Assembly (NCBI GenBank): GCA_022340285.1 | Contig: JAJDOG010000082.1 | Coordinates: 31,195 to 95,194, forward strand | Direction of reading: 5' to 3' | DNA length: 64,000 bases | Source: Betaproteobacteria bacterium | GTDB lineage: Bacteria; Pseudomonadota; Gammaproteobacteria; Burkholderiales; SG8-39 | Shown here: piece by piece, positions 20,377 to 39,613 of the stretch | Numbering within the stretch: the first letter of the stretch is position 1 | How the letters are laid out: every line of letters begins with the position of its first letter | Translations under genes and position numbers: made by a program | Notes under the pieces: generated by a model | What the model was told of the DNA's origin: nothing | Databases searched by the model: none | Seen by the model: only the letters and a program-made list of their open reading frames with translations

Positions 20377-21243
20377 ATGTCAAATCCCCGCATCGACTAC
20401 CAGTTCTCGACTTCGCGCGCGAGGCTCGCGCCGCCGGACGGCAAGCCGATCGTCGTCATTCTGGTCGTCAACGTCGAGCACTGGCGCATCGAAGATCCCA
20501 TGCCGCGCACGCTCATTACCCCGCCGCATGGCAAGGAGACGATCCCCGACGTGCCGAACTTCAGTTGGGCCGACTACGGCATGCGCTGCGGTCTGCCGCG
20601 CATGCTCGAGCTCTTCACCGGCCGGCGCCTACCGGTCTCGACAAGCTTCAATGCCGGTGTGATCGACGCCTACCCGCAGGCCGCGCAGGCGATGCTCGAG
20701 GCCGGCTGGGAGTTCGTCGGGCACGGGCTGCACCAGAAAACCCTCAACGCGGCGGCGAACGAGCGCGACATCATCGATGCCTCGCTGGAGAAGATCGAGC
20801 GCTTCACCGGCAAGCGGCCCCGCGGCTGGCTCTCGCCGGGGCTGCGCCAGACCTGGAACACGCTCGATCTCCTGAAATCCTGCGGCATCGAGTACTGCCA
20901 CGACTGGGTGATCGAGGATGTTCCGGTCTGGCTGAAGACCAAGCACGGTCCGATCATCGGCATGCCGTACAACCTCGAGGTGAACGACAGCTTGATCTAC
21001 GCCGTGCAGCAGCAATCGACCGACGAGATGTATAAGCGGCTCGTGCGCACCGTCGAATGCTTCGAGCGTGAGGCGCAGCGCCAGACACGCGTCCTCCCGA
21101 TCGGCCTGCACCCGCACCTGATGGGCGTGCCGCACCGCTGGGGCGACATGGAGCGCATGATCGATTTTCTGCAGGCGCGCAACGATGTTTGCTTCATGAC
21201 CGGCAGCCAGATAGCCGACTGGTTCGTCGGGCAGGCGAGCTAG
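20377..21243 (+). CDS. Polysaccharide deacetylase / PuuE-like NodB-fold hydrolase
   Basis: VPNFSWADYGMRCGLPRML...FVGHGLHQ...RGWLSPGLRQT...LPIGLHPHLMGVPHRW. Confidence 0.87.
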   Translation: MSNPRIDYQFSTSRARLAPPDGKPIVVILVVNVEHWRIEDPMPRTLITPPHGKETIPDVPNFSWADYGMRCGLPRMLELFTGRRLPVSTSFNAGVIDAYPQAAQAMLEAGWEFVGHGLHQKTLNAAANERDIIDASLEKIERFTGKRPRGWLSPGLRQTWNTLDLLKSCGIEYCHDWVIEDVPVWLKTKHGPIIGMPYNLEVNDSLIYAVQQQSTDEMYKRLVRTVECFEREAQRQTRVLPIGLHPHLMGVPHRWGDMERMIDFLQARNDVCFMTGSQIADWFVGQAS

Positions 21244-21276
21244 CTCGCGCGCAAACACGCTGCGTGGCGTGCGCGC

Positions 21277-22377
21277 TCAGCTGGTGTGCAGTCGCGCGTC
21301 CTCCATGTGCCAGGCGAGTCGGACCTGCGCACCGGGCTCGATCCGCGCGGTGCCCCGGGCTCCCGAGAACCGTCGCACGCCGACTTCCGCGCCGTCGGGC
21401 AGGCGCACGCGATGCGAGCTCGTGAGTCCGAGGTAGATCGTCTTCTCGTAGGTGGCGGGCACACTTTGCATCGCAGCACTCGCCGTCTCGTCCGGCGCGA
21501 GCAGCTCCAGCAGCTCGGACCGTATCGAGATCGAGACCGCGTCGCGCACCCGGACATTGGCGTCGCGATTTCCGACTTCGATCACACCGATGCCGATGTC
21601 GACGCGTGCCCGTGCACCGTCGGCCGCCTCGACCGTGCCCTCGAAGATCTTCGTCTCGCCGATGAACTCCGCCGTGAAGCGCCGCGCGGGATGCTCGTAG
21701 ATCTCGCGCGAGCTCCCTTCCTCGATGAGACGACCGCTGGCGATGATGGCAATCCGGTCGGCTACCGTCATCGCTTCTTCCTGGTTGTGGGTGACGTGGA
21801 TGAACGTGATTCCGACCTGCTCCTGGATGCGCTTGAGTTCGAAGCACATCTCCTTGCGCAGCTTCTCATCGAGCGCGGCAAGCGGCTCGTCGAGCAGCAG
21901 CACGTCGCGATCGAGCACCAGCGAGCGCGCGAGCTGTACCCGCTGCTGCTGGCCGCCCGACAACTCATGCGGCATGCGCTCCTGGTATCCGGTGAGCCCG
22001 ACCAGATCGAGCATCCGGTCCACCCGTTCACGCACCTCGCGCTTCGCGACGCGGCGCAGCGCGAGCCCGAAGCCGACGTTGCGCGCCACGCTCATGTGCG
22101 GGAACAGCGCGTAGCTCTGGAATACCATCGTCGTAGGGCGCTCGTTGGCCGGCAGATCGGTTACGTCCCGCCCGTGGAGGCGCACGCGCCCGGCGCTGGG
22201 CCGCACCAGTCCGCCGATGAGTCGAAGCAGCGTCGTCTTGCCGCCGCCGCTCGGCCCGAGTAGCACAAAGTAGCTCCCCTTCGTGACCCGAAGATTCACA
22301 CCTTCGAGTGCAGTCACCCGTCCGTATCTCCGGCCGAGCTCGAGCGTCTCGACAGCGAGTTCTGAATTCCCGCTCAC
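21277..22377 (-). CDS. ABC transporter ATP-binding protein (PotA/UgpC-like, with TOBE)
   Basis: LLGPSGGGKTTLLRLIGG Walker [16 protein letters not shown] signature, VLLLDEPLAALD Walker B; C-terminal TOBE-like region. Confidence 0.94.
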   Translation of the reverse strand: MSGNSELAVETLELGRRYGRVTALEGVNLRVTKGSYFVLLGPSGGGKTTLLRLIGGLVRPSAGRVRLHGRDVTDLPANERPTTMVFQSYALFPHMSVARNVGFGLALRRVAKREVRERVDRMLDLVGLTGYQERMPHELSGGQQQRVQLARSLVLDRDVLLLDEPLAALDEKLRKEMCFELKRIQEQVGITFIHVTHNQEEAMTVADRIAIIASGRLIEEGSSREIYEHPARRFTAEFIGETKIFEGTVEAADGARARVDIGIGVIEVGNRDANVRVRDAVSISIRSELLELLAPDETASAAMQSVPATYEKTIYLGLTSSHRVRLPDGAEVGVRRFSGARGTARIEPGAQVRLAWHMEDARLHTS

Positions 22378-22417
22378 CCGCCTCTCCCCCGGGGAAGCTT
22401 CGCGCGCCCCCCGGAGC

Positions 22418-23308
22418 TCATGCCGAGCCCAATGGCGTTGCCGCCGCGCGCGCCTCGCGCTCGAGCCGCTCCACGCGCGCGAGGCTCCACACCAGTACCC
22501 CGCCCACGACGAGCATCGAGATAACGCTCACCGTGCCGGCCATCGCGTATGAATCCTCGGACATGCCGGTGTTGAACATGTGCGAGATGAGCACTGTCGT
22601 GAACGTGTCGAAGCCCCCCTTGAGCAAGTTGGTGCGCGTGTATTCGTTGAACGACAGAATGAAGACGAACGCACTGGCGCTCGCGACGCCAACCCGGATC
22701 TGCGGAAATTCGACCCGCCAGAATGCCTGCCAGCCCGTGGCTCCGCAGGAGCGCGCTGCCTCCGTCTGCTGCGCGTGATAACGCGACATGGTGATCAGGA
22801 TCACGATGAACGCGTAGGGGACCGTCCACAGCACCTGGCCGACAAGGGCGGTGCCGAAGCCGAGCTCGAACCACGTCCGGATCCATTCGAGGCCGAGCGT
22901 ATCGGCGAGCCAGTTGCAAGCGCGGTTCAGGTTCTTGAAGTACACGAGCAGCGCCGAACCGAGGATGTCCGCGGGCACGAAGAGCGGAGCCAGCATCAGG
23001 GTCACCAGCACAAGCTTGTGACGCGTGCGCTTGTAGTGCTTGGCGGCGATGAGCCCCATTGGGACGGCAATGGCGACCGTGGCCGCTCCGAGCCCGAGCG
23101 TCCAGCGCAGCGAATCGATGATCTGCGTATTCCCGAGCATCACCCGATACCAGTCCCAGGTGAAGTCGTAGATCTGCGCGCCGAAGCCGTGCTCGTTGAA
23201 CGAGATGTAGATCGTGTAGAACACGGGCAGCAGCAGGGCGCCCACGAGCAGCAGCAGGTACACCCACATACCGCGATAGAGCCAGGGGTTGCGATAGTCC
23301 TGGAGCAT
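22418..23308 (-). CDS. ABC transporter permease (PotC-like)
   Basis: Multi-TM; ARSCGATGWQAFWRVEFPQIRVGVASASAFVFILSFNEY (EAA loop). Confidence 0.92.
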   Translation of the reverse strand: MLQDYRNPWLYRGMWVYLLLLVGALLLPVFYTIYISFNEHGFGAQIYDFTWDWYRVMLGNTQIIDSLRWTLGLGAATVAIAVPMGLIAAKHYKRTRHKLVLVTLMLAPLFVPADILGSALLVYFKNLNRACNWLADTLGLEWIRTWFELGFGTALVGQVLWTVPYAFIVILITMSRYHAQQTEAARSCGATGWQAFWRVEFPQIRVGVASASAFVFILSFNEYTRTNLLKGGFDTFTTVLISHMFNTGMSEDSYAMAGTVSVISMLVVGGVLVWSLARVERLEREARAAATPLGSA

Positions 23309-23321
23309 GGGTGGTGCCGCG

Positions 23322-24221
23322 TCAGCTGATCGGCTCGAGGACGCGCGTGAGGTCGAACAGCCAATGCCCGATCCAGAGCAACGCGACCAGCGTGACGATC
23401 ATGATGGCGCTGATCGCCATCGCGAGGGGGAAGTCGAGCGCAACGATGGACTCGAACACGATCGATCCGGCGTTCACGGCGCCGGGCCCGCCGAGGATGT
23501 TGGGGATGAGTCCGACGCCGAGCCCGTTCACGAAGATGAAGACGCTGCCCGCGAAGATGCCGGGGGCGGCGAGCGGCAGGATCACATCCTTGAAGGTGTG
23601 CAGGGCGCCCGCGCCGAGATCGTCGCAGACCTCAAACACGTAGCGCTGCACCGCCTCCATGGCGAGAAAGCCGGAGAACACCATGAAGGGCAGGAACGAC
23701 ATCACGTCGCCGATGATCACCCCGAGGGGAGTGAAAAGAATCGCCGAGATGGGCTCGTCGATGACTCCGAGCTGCAGAAGGAACTCGTTGACGAGGCCAT
23801 GCCGGGCAAGGACCGGGCGGAGCGCGAAGACGCGAATCAGCTCCGAGATCATGAACGGCAGAATGAAGAGCAGGATCACCCGGTGCTGGATCGAGACGGG
23901 GACCCGCCGCCGGACGAACACCGCGATCGGAAAGCCGAGTAGGAAGGAGACAACTACCGCGATGGCCGCGTGGACCATGGCATACGCGAAGTTCTCGGCC
24001 CGCGCGGAGGTGAAGAAGGTCTCGTAGGCGAAAAGGGTAAGCCCCGGCTCCATCCAGAACTGGGTGCGCTTGAACACGCTCCAGACCAGCGTAAGGCCGA
24101 CCGGAACGGCAAAGCAAAGGACCATGAAGGCGGCGGGCAGGAGGAACACGTAGCGAACGAGCCCCTCCTCGCCGAACACGCGGCGGCGCCAGGAGCCCGC
24201 GGCAACAGGAACGCCACCCAC
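23322..24221 (-). CDS. ABC transporter permease (PotB-like)
   Basis: VRYVFLLPAAFMVLCFAVPVGLTLVWSVFKR...; EAA loop CDDLGAGALHTFKDVILPLAAPGIFAG. GTG start at 24221 is a guess. Confidence 0.88.
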   Translation of the reverse strand: MGGVPVAAGSWRRRVFGEEGLVRYVFLLPAAFMVLCFAVPVGLTLVWSVFKRTQFWMEPGLTLFAYETFFTSARAENFAYAMVHAAIAVVVSFLLGFPIAVFVRRRVPVSIQHRVILLFILPFMISELIRVFALRPVLARHGLVNEFLLQLGVIDEPISAILFTPLGVIIGDVMSFLPFMVFSGFLAMEAVQRYVFEVCDDLGAGALHTFKDVILPLAAPGIFAGSVFIFVNGLGVGLIPNILGGPGAVNAGSIVFESIVALDFPLAMAISAIMIVTLVALLWIGHWLFDLTRVLEPIS

Positions 24222-24235
24222 CGCCCTACTGGTCC

Positions 24236-25408
24236 TCAAGCGGCTTGCAACCGGCTCCACCAATCCTGGTACGCGCGCATGTTCTTCGGGAAGACGTTCT
24301 GCCATGCGTTGCCGGCAACGGCGTAGCGTTGGGCCTTGCGTGCCATGATGTCCTTGACGTTCTGGCGCGTCGCGGCATCGAAATCGGCAGGATGAGCATC
24401 GAGGTAGACGTCCACGCCCTTCATCTGGGGCGCAAAGCCCAAGCCCGACACGGTCCGCGCGCCGAACCACGGCGAGAGATAGACGTTCGCGAGGCTATAG
24501 AACGCCGCATCCATGCCGCGCTGCCGTCCGCCCTTGGTGAGCATCACCACGTTGTTCCAGGTCTGGTGGCCCTCCTTCATGGTGCCGTAGCGGACGTCGA
24601 CGCCCTTCTTGCGCGCGACGAGCTGAATCGGCTCCCAGCACGACGACAACACGACCTCCTTGCTCGCGAGCAGGTCCACGCCGTTCTGAAACCCGTCCCA
24701 GAACGTCCGGAACTGACCCTTCTTCTTGTAGCCGATGAGAAATTCGCAAACTGCCTTCACCTCCCCGGGGGACATGTCGGCCGCGTCCTTGATCTCGACC
24801 TTCCCGCTCTGCTGGAGATAGATGGCCACATTGGTGAGCGTGGGGCCAAAGTCGTTCTGCAGGGCGACGCGTCCCTTGAACTGCGCGTCGAACATCACGC
24901 CCCAACTATCTGGATGGAAGCCGAGCGCCTCGTAGTTGTACGCCATGGAATCTGCGTTGGAGATGTAGGGCACGGCGTACACCTTGCCGCCGTAGCGCAG
25001 CGTGTCGGCGGCGGGAGCTCCTTCGTGGTAGACGTCGATGATGTTCTGCCAATTCGGGATGCGGCTCGTGTCGAGCTCGACGATCGCCTTGTTTTCGGCG
25101 AGCGCATCCTCCATGCCGCCGCCGTTGTCGGTCAGTGCGTCGAAGAGCTTCTGCCCGTCCCCGACCACCATCTTCTGGATTGCCTCGTCGGCGCGGGCGC
25201 TCTTGGCGGTGTTCTTGATCTGGATCTTCGCCTGGGCCGCCATGGCGCTGAAGTCCTTGGCGCCGACCTTGGCGATGCCGGGCGCCCAGTAGCGCAGCGC
25301 GTCCCCCTCCGCGGCCGAAACGCCGGGGATACGCCCTAGCGCTGCCGCCGCCGCGATGCCGCCCAGGCTGTTGATGAACATTCGACGCGAGAATTCCTGC
25401 TGATTCAT
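24236..25408 (-). CDS. ABC transporter substrate-binding protein (PotD-like), Tat-type leader
   Basis: MNQQEFSRRMFINSLGGIAAAAALGRIPGVSAAEGDALRYWAPGIAKVGAKDF...; SRRMFI resembles a Tat motif. Confidence 0.9.
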   Translation of the reverse strand: MNQQEFSRRMFINSLGGIAAAAALGRIPGVSAAEGDALRYWAPGIAKVGAKDFSAMAAQAKIQIKNTAKSARADEAIQKMVVGDGQKLFDALTDNGGGMEDALAENKAIVELDTSRIPNWQNIIDVYHEGAPAADTLRYGGKVYAVPYISNADSMAYNYEALGFHPDSWGVMFDAQFKGRVALQNDFGPTLTNVAIYLQQSGKVEIKDAADMSPGEVKAVCEFLIGYKKKGQFRTFWDGFQNGVDLLASKEVVLSSCWEPIQLVARKKGVDVRYGTMKEGHQTWNNVVMLTKGGRQRGMDAAFYSLANVYLSPWFGARTVSGLGFAPQMKGVDVYLDAHPADFDAATRQNVKDIMARKAQRYAVAGNAWQNVFPKNMRAYQDWWSRLQAA

Positions 25409-25533
25409 GGTCTCCTCCTTGTCGTGATACGCGGCCAGTGCCGCGTGAATCCGCAATCTACCACGGGGATCTGCGCGCCTCCGGAAGACGATGTCGCGAT
25501 CGGGCGCGTGACCGAGGCCCAATCTGTCGTCGT

Positions 25534-26277
25534 CTAGTGACCCAGGATCTGGCTGAGAAACAGCTTGGCGCGCTCGGTTTGCGGCGCCGCAAAAAACGCA
25601 TCCGGACGCGCCGCCTCGACGATCTCGCCCTGGTCCATGAACACGACCCGGTCAGCAACGGTGCGCGCAAAGCCCATCTCGTGGGTGACCACCACCATCG
25701 TCATGCCCTCCCGGGCGAGCTCGACCATCACGTCGAGCACTTCCTTGATCATCTCCGGATCGAGCGCGGAAGTCGGCTCGTCGAACAGCATCAGTTTCGG
25801 TCGCATCGCGAGCGCCCGCGCGATCGCGACGCGCTGCTGCTGTCCGCCCGAGAGCTGTCCGGGATACTTGCCCGCCTGCTCGGGGATCTTCACCCGCTCG
25901 AGCAGCTCCATCGCGAGCGCATCGGCGTCTTTCTTCGGCAGCTTGCGCACCCAGATCGGCGCGAGCGTCAGGTTCTCGAGCACCGTGATGTGCGGGAACA
26001 GGTTGAAGCTCTGGAACACCATCCCGACCTCGGTGCGGATCGCCTCGATCTTGCGTAGGTCGTCGCCGAGCTCGATGCCGTCGACGATCACCGTGCCGGA
26101 ATCGTGCGCTTCCAGCGCGTTGACGAGGCGAATGAGCGTCGACTTGCCCGAGCCCGACGGGCCGCACACGACGATTTTTTCCCCCTTGGCGACCGAGAGG
26201 TCGATGTCCTTGAGGGCCTGGAACGCGCCGAACCACTTGCTCACCCTGCACATCTCGATCATCGGTTGGCCGCTCAT
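25534..26277 (-). CDS. aapP: Polar amino-acid ABC transporter ATP-binding protein (AapP/GlnQ-like)
   Basis: [54 protein letters not shown]. Confidence 0.93.
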   Translation of the reverse strand: MSGQPMIEMCRVSKWFGAFQALKDIDLSVAKGEKIVVCGPSGSGKSTLIRLVNALEAHDSGTVIVDGIELGDDLRKIEAIRTEVGMVFQSFNLFPHITVLENLTLAPIWVRKLPKKDADALAMELLERVKIPEQAGKYPGQLSGGQQQRVAIARALAMRPKLMLFDEPTSALDPEMIKEVLDVMVELAREGMTMVVVTHEMGFARTVADRVVFMDQGEIVEAARPDAFFAAPQTERAKLFLSQILGH

Positions 26278-27344
26278 CGCCGCTGCCCCGGTTCGGGTTT
26301 TGCGAGCTCGCGCTCGAGATTCTGACTGTAGCGCGACATCGCGAAGCAGAACGCGAAATACACCAGCGCGGCGAAGAGATACGCCTCGACGCCGAAGCCG
26401 CTCCACGCCGGCTCGGTGAGCGACACCTTGATCGTCGAGAGCAGGTCGAAGAGCCCGATGATCAGCACCAGCGACGTGTCCTTGAAGAAGCCGATGAACG
26501 TGTTGACCAGCGGCGGAATCGAGATCCTGAGCGCCTGCGGCAGAATGATGAGCAGGGTCTTCTTCCAGTACGAGAGCCCGAGCGCATCGGCCGCTTCGTA
26601 CTGGCCGCGCGGGATCGCCTGCAGCCCGCCCCGCACCACCTCCGCGAGATAGGCGGCGGCGAAGAGAATCATCGCGATCTGCGCGCGCAACAGCTTGTCG
26701 ATGGTGACGCCGGCCGGCAGGAAGAGCGGCAGCATCACCGAGGCCATGAATAGGAGCGAGATGAGCGGCACGCCCCGGATGAGCTCGATGAATCCCACGC
26801 ACAGACCCTGGATCACCGGCATGCCTGAGCGCCTGCCGAGGGCGAGCAGGACCGACAGGGGAAACGCGATCGCGAGTCCGAACGTCGAGAGCAGCAGCGT
26901 CAGGATGAGGCCGCCCCACCGCTCGTTCTCGACGTAGGGCAGGCCGAGCACGCCGCCCCACATCAGCACGCCGACCACGACGAGGCCTACGATCCAGATC
27001 GGCACGAGCCGCCAGCTCCAGAACCGGCGGAGCGCGCTCGCGATCCAGAGCCCGATCAGAACGGCACAGGCGAGCGCCGGCCGCCAGTGCTGGTCGTACG
27101 GATAGGTGCCGAACAGGATGAAGCGGTGCTTGTCGGCGATGAACGCCCAGCACGCCCCTTCGCCCGCGGCGGCACGGCAGGCCTTCGAGTCGGGCGCATA
27201 CCAGATTGCGTCGAGGAATGCCCAGTCGATCAGCGGCGGCACCGCGCGCCACAGGAGCCACAGTGCGCCGATCGTCAGCAGCGCGTTCGGCCAGCTCGAG
27301 AAGAGATTCGCGCGCAGCCAGCGCAAAATGAAGGCGTTCGTCAT
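26274..27344 (-). CDS. aapM: General L-amino-acid ABC permease (AapM-like)
   Basis: 356 aa; [70 protein letters not shown]; 4-bp overlap with aapP. Confidence 0.92.
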   Translation of the reverse strand: MTNAFILRWLRANLFSSWPNALLTIGALWLLWRAVPPLIDWAFLDAIWYAPDSKACRAAAGEGACWAFIADKHRFILFGTYPYDQHWRPALACAVLIGLWIASALRRFWSWRLVPIWIVGLVVVGVLMWGGVLGLPYVENERWGGLILTLLLSTFGLAIAFPLSVLLALGRRSGMPVIQGLCVGFIELIRGVPLISLLFMASVMLPLFLPAGVTIDKLLRAQIAMILFAAAYLAEVVRGGLQAIPRGQYEAADALGLSYWKKTLLIILPQALRISIPPLVNTFIGFFKDTSLVLIIGLFDLLSTIKVSLTEPAWSGFGVEAYLFAALVYFAFCFAMSRYSQNLERELAKPEPGQRR

Positions 27345-27466
27345 CCTGTAAAAGAACTCCGCGATGGCGCAGGAGGGGATATACCAGGGGGAGTTCCCCC
27401 GTGTTCGTTTAAGGGGCGATTGCGGCGCACTCTTATTGCGTTGATCGAAATCACGGGCACTGACAT
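27341..27466 (-). CDS. Putative 41-aa leader/small protein coupled to aapM
   Basis: [41 protein letters not shown]; its TGA overlaps the aapM ATG. No homology visible; could be chance. Confidence 0.25.
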   Translation of the reverse strand: MSVPVISINAIRVRRNRPLNEHGGTPPGISPPAPSRSSFTG

Positions 27467-27480
27467 GGCTAGTTCCCTCA

Positions 27481-28635
27481 CTAGCGCTCTGTCAGAGCGA
27501 TGCGTGCGTTGTACCAGTTCATGAAAGCCGAGATCGACAGCGAGATCGTCAGGTAGACCGCCATGATGATTGCGATGCCCTCGATCGCCTGACCGGTCTG
27601 GTTCATCGTGGTGTTCGCGATCGACACCAGATCGGGATAGCCGATCGCCACCGCGAGCGAGCTGTTCTTGGCGAGATTGAGGTACTGGCTGGTCAACGGC
27701 GGCACGATCACCCGCAGCGCCTGCGGCAGAACGACGAGCCGCATGGTGAGGCCGCGGCGCAGGCCGAGCGCGTACGCGGCCTCGAACTGGCCGCGATGGA
27801 TCGCGAGCACCCCTGCGCGCACGATCTCGGCGATGAAGGATGCGGTGTAAGTGATGAGTCCCGCCGTGAGTGCCGCGAATTCCGGTGCCAGCACCGCGCC
27901 GCCGGAAAAGTTGAAGCCTTCGAATGCCGGCACGCTCATCGTGGTGGGAGCGCCCCCGACGAGCCAGGCGATCACCGGGGGAGCGATGAGCAGGGCGAGC
28001 GCCACTTCCGATACGGGGGGGCGTCGGCCCGTCTTCGCCTGGTGCTTGTCGGCCCACCACGCGAACGCGATCGCTGCAACGATTCCCGCGGCAAGGGCGC
28101 CAATCACCCAGGTGTATGCCGCGTCCCACGCCGGCACTGGAAAGAAGATGCCGCGGTTGGCAAGATAGACGCCGGGCAGCGGCTCGATTGCCGCGCGCGG
28201 TCCGGGAAGGTTCTCGGTGATGATCGCGTACCAGAAGAAGAGCTGCACCAGCAGCGGCACGTTGCGCACGAACTCGACGTAGGCGGCGGCGAGCTTTGCC
28301 ACCAGCCAGTTGCGGGAGAGCCGTGCAAGGCCGATGAGGGTGCCCAGCACCGTTGCGGCGACGATGCCGATCAGCGCGACGCGGAAGGTGTTCGCCAGGC
28401 CGACCGTGAGCGCGCGAAGGTATGTGTCCGCCGCGCTGTAGGGGATCAGCGTCGTCTCGCCGATCTCGAAGCCTGCCTCGCGCGACAGGAATCCGAAGCC
28501 GCTGGCAATATGCCGCGCCTCGAGGTTGGCGAGCGTGTTCGAGACCAGGTACCAGCCGATCAGAACTGCTGCCACGATCGCCCCGGCCTGGTACGCGACG
28601 GCGCGCAGCTTCGGATCGCCGGCCGAGAGCCTCAT
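27481..28635 (-). CDS. aapQ: General L-amino-acid ABC permease (AapQ-like)
   Basis: MRLSAGDPKLRAVAYQAGAIVAAVLIGWYLVSNTLANLEARHIASGFGFLSREAGFEIGE...; EFVRNVPLLVQLFFWYAII; APEFAALTAGLITYTASFIAEIVRAGVLAI. Confidence 0.94.
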   Translation of the reverse strand: MRLSAGDPKLRAVAYQAGAIVAAVLIGWYLVSNTLANLEARHIASGFGFLSREAGFEIGETTLIPYSAADTYLRALTVGLANTFRVALIGIVAATVLGTLIGLARLSRNWLVAKLAAAYVEFVRNVPLLVQLFFWYAIITENLPGPRAAIEPLPGVYLANRGIFFPVPAWDAAYTWVIGALAAGIVAAIAFAWWADKHQAKTGRRPPVSEVALALLIAPPVIAWLVGGAPTTMSVPAFEGFNFSGGAVLAPEFAALTAGLITYTASFIAEIVRAGVLAIHRGQFEAAYALGLRRGLTMRLVVLPQALRVIVPPLTSQYLNLAKNSSLAVAIGYPDLVSIANTTMNQTGQAIEGIAIIMAVYLTISLSISAFMNWYNARIALTER

Positions 28636-30194
28636 CAGGCCTTGAGCGCGACCACGTTGAGTGCGGGAACGGGCTTGAGCAGCCCCTTGAGGGTGAGTGA
28701 TCCGACTTCCTCGGTGTCGACCAGGTGCTCGACCGCACCTGCCAGGCGGGACGATACGAGGATCTGGCCACCCTTGGCTTCGCCGCATAAGCGCGCGGCC
28801 AGGTTCGTTACCGTGCCGATCGCGGCGTAGTCCCGGCGGCCCTCGAAGCCGATCGCGCCGATGGTCGCGTAGCCCTGTGCGATTCCCACGCCGAGCGCGA
28901 GATCCCAGCCCTGCTTCTTCCAGCCCGCCGCAAGTCTGGCAACGCACTCCCGCATCGCCAGCGCCATGCGCACCGCACGCTCGGCATGGTCCGGCACCTC
29001 CATCGGGTCGTTGAAGAAGATCATCATGCCGTCGCCGGTGAATCGTTCCAGCGTGCCCTCGTGCGCGAGGATGAGCTCGCCCATCGCGGCGTGGTATTCG
29101 CCCAGCACGCTCATGATCTCCTCGGGCTCGGCCGTCTCGGCGAACGACGTGAAGCCGCGGAGGTCGAGGAACACGACCGTCACCTGGCGGCGGTGCGTGC
29201 GCAGCGGGTCTTCTGCGCCGCCGCCCACGATCAGCTCGGCAAGCTGCGGCGAGAAGAAGCGCTTGAGGCGACCCAGCCGCTCGAGATGCGACACCCCCTC
29301 CTGGACGCGTTGCTCGAGCGTGCGGTTCCATTCCTCGAGCTCGGCAGCGTGGCGCACATCCTGGTCGCGCAGGCGCTTGCGCTCGAGGCAGGCGCTCACC
29401 CGGGCGCGCAGGATGACCGGACTGAAGGGCTTCGGCAGGAAGTCGTCGGCGCCGAGCTCGATGCAGCGCGCGACGCTTTCATCCTCGTCGAGCGACGAGA
29501 TCATGAGCACGGGGATGTCGCGCAACCGCTCATCCGCCTTGAGACGCTTCAGGACGTCGTAACCGTTGATGTCCGGCATCATCACGTCGAGCAGCACGAG
29601 ATCCACGGCCGCGGTCTCGAGCGTCGCGAGCGCCTCGGCGCCGCCCGCGGCCCGCAGGACCGCGAACCCTTCGCGCCCCAGGCGGCGCGCGAGCATCTCG
29701 CGGTTCTCGGGGTTGTCGTCCACCACGAGAACCACCCCGGCCCCCGATGCTGCGGCATGGCCGGCGACCGTCGGCAGTTCCGGCGTCGCCTTCGAAGCGG
29801 CGCGCTCGGTCACGCGCTGGGCGAGCCCGCCTTTGACGAGCAGGGCAAGGTGCTCTGCCGCGCCATTGATTCGACCGGCGTCCTTGGCGGCTTCCTCGGC
29901 GCCGCTGGCAACGAGTTCATCCTTGATGGCCTGGCTCGCCGCGAGGATGCGCTCGAGGGGCGAAGTGAGCTGCGCGGCGAGATGCTGCGCGGACTCGAGC
30001 GAGCCCGCGGCGGCCGGGCCGAGCAGCTCGTTGATCAGGCCGAGCAGCGCCTGGGCGTCGTCGAGCACCGCGCGGAGCCGCGGGGCGAGCTCGGCCCGCC
30101 CGCCGTCCTCGATCAGCATCTCGGTGTAGCCGATGATGTGATTCAGCGGCGTGCGCAGCTCGTGACGCAGCTGGGCGAGGGTCTCGCGATCCAT
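28635..30194 (-). CDS. HisKA(DHp)-REC-class III adenylate/guanylate cyclase fusion without HATPase
   Basis: [22 protein letters not shown] (H-box), VVLVVDDNPENREMLARRLG...DLVLLDVMMPDINGYDVL...PVLMISS...FLPKPFSP (REC), TVVFLDLRGFTSFAE...FTGDGMMIFFND...YAAIGTVTNLAARL (cyclase). Confidence 0.92.
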   Translation of the reverse strand: MDRETLAQLRHELRTPLNHIIGYTEMLIEDGGRAELAPRLRAVLDDAQALLGLINELLGPAAAGSLESAQHLAAQLTSPLERILAASQAIKDELVASGAEEAAKDAGRINGAAEHLALLVKGGLAQRVTERAASKATPELPTVAGHAAASGAGVVLVVDDNPENREMLARRLGREGFAVLRAAGGAEALATLETAAVDLVLLDVMMPDINGYDVLKRLKADERLRDIPVLMISSLDEDESVARCIELGADDFLPKPFSPVILRARVSACLERKRLRDQDVRHAAELEEWNRTLEQRVQEGVSHLERLGRLKRFFSPQLAELIVGGGAEDPLRTHRRQVTVVFLDLRGFTSFAETAEPEEIMSVLGEYHAAMGELILAHEGTLERFTGDGMMIFFNDPMEVPDHAERAVRMALAMRECVARLAAGWKKQGWDLALGVGIAQGYATIGAIGFEGRRDYAAIGTVTNLAARLCGEAKGGQILVSSRLAGAVEHLVDTEEVGSLTLKGLLKPVPALNVVALKA

Positions 30195-30196
30195 CG

Positions 30197-30570
30197 TCAG
30201 CCGGCCGCTTTGCGTCCCAGCAGCGCTTCGATCTTGCCGAGCAGGCGCTCCATCTCCACGGGCTTCGTATCGAAGTCGTCGACGCCCGCCGCGAGCGCTT
30301 TCTCGCGGTCGCCCTCCATCGCATGCGCCGTCAGCGCGATGACCGGAATGCCCTGCGTGGCGGGAGACGCCTTGATCTGGCGCGTGGCCTCCCACCCGTC
30401 GACGCCGGGCAGGCTCATGTCCATCAGGATGAGCGCCGGGGATTCGGAGGCGGCCAGTGCGATACCCTGCTCGCCGTCTACCGCCATCGCGACCTCGTAG
30501 CCGCGCCGCACCAGGCGGCGCGAGAGCATGTCGCGGTTCATCTCGTTGTCCTCGACGAGCAGGATCTTGG

Positions 30571-30574
<4 letters not shown>
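30197..30574 (-). CDS. Single-domain response regulator (receiver)
   Basis: [28 protein letters not shown]...[23 protein letters not shown]...[17 protein letters not shown]...[11 protein letters not shown]. Confidence 0.94.
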
Positions 30575-39576
<9,002 letters not shown>

Positions 39577-39613
39577 TACTCCACGAGTTGACGCGCATGT
39601 CGAGCAGCCCGAC

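Noticed and set aside
27481-29331. 616-aa ORF with long N-terminal extension of aapQ
   Set aside because: The extension is an out-of-frame reading of the cyclase gene; the true start fits ATG at 28635 with overlap.
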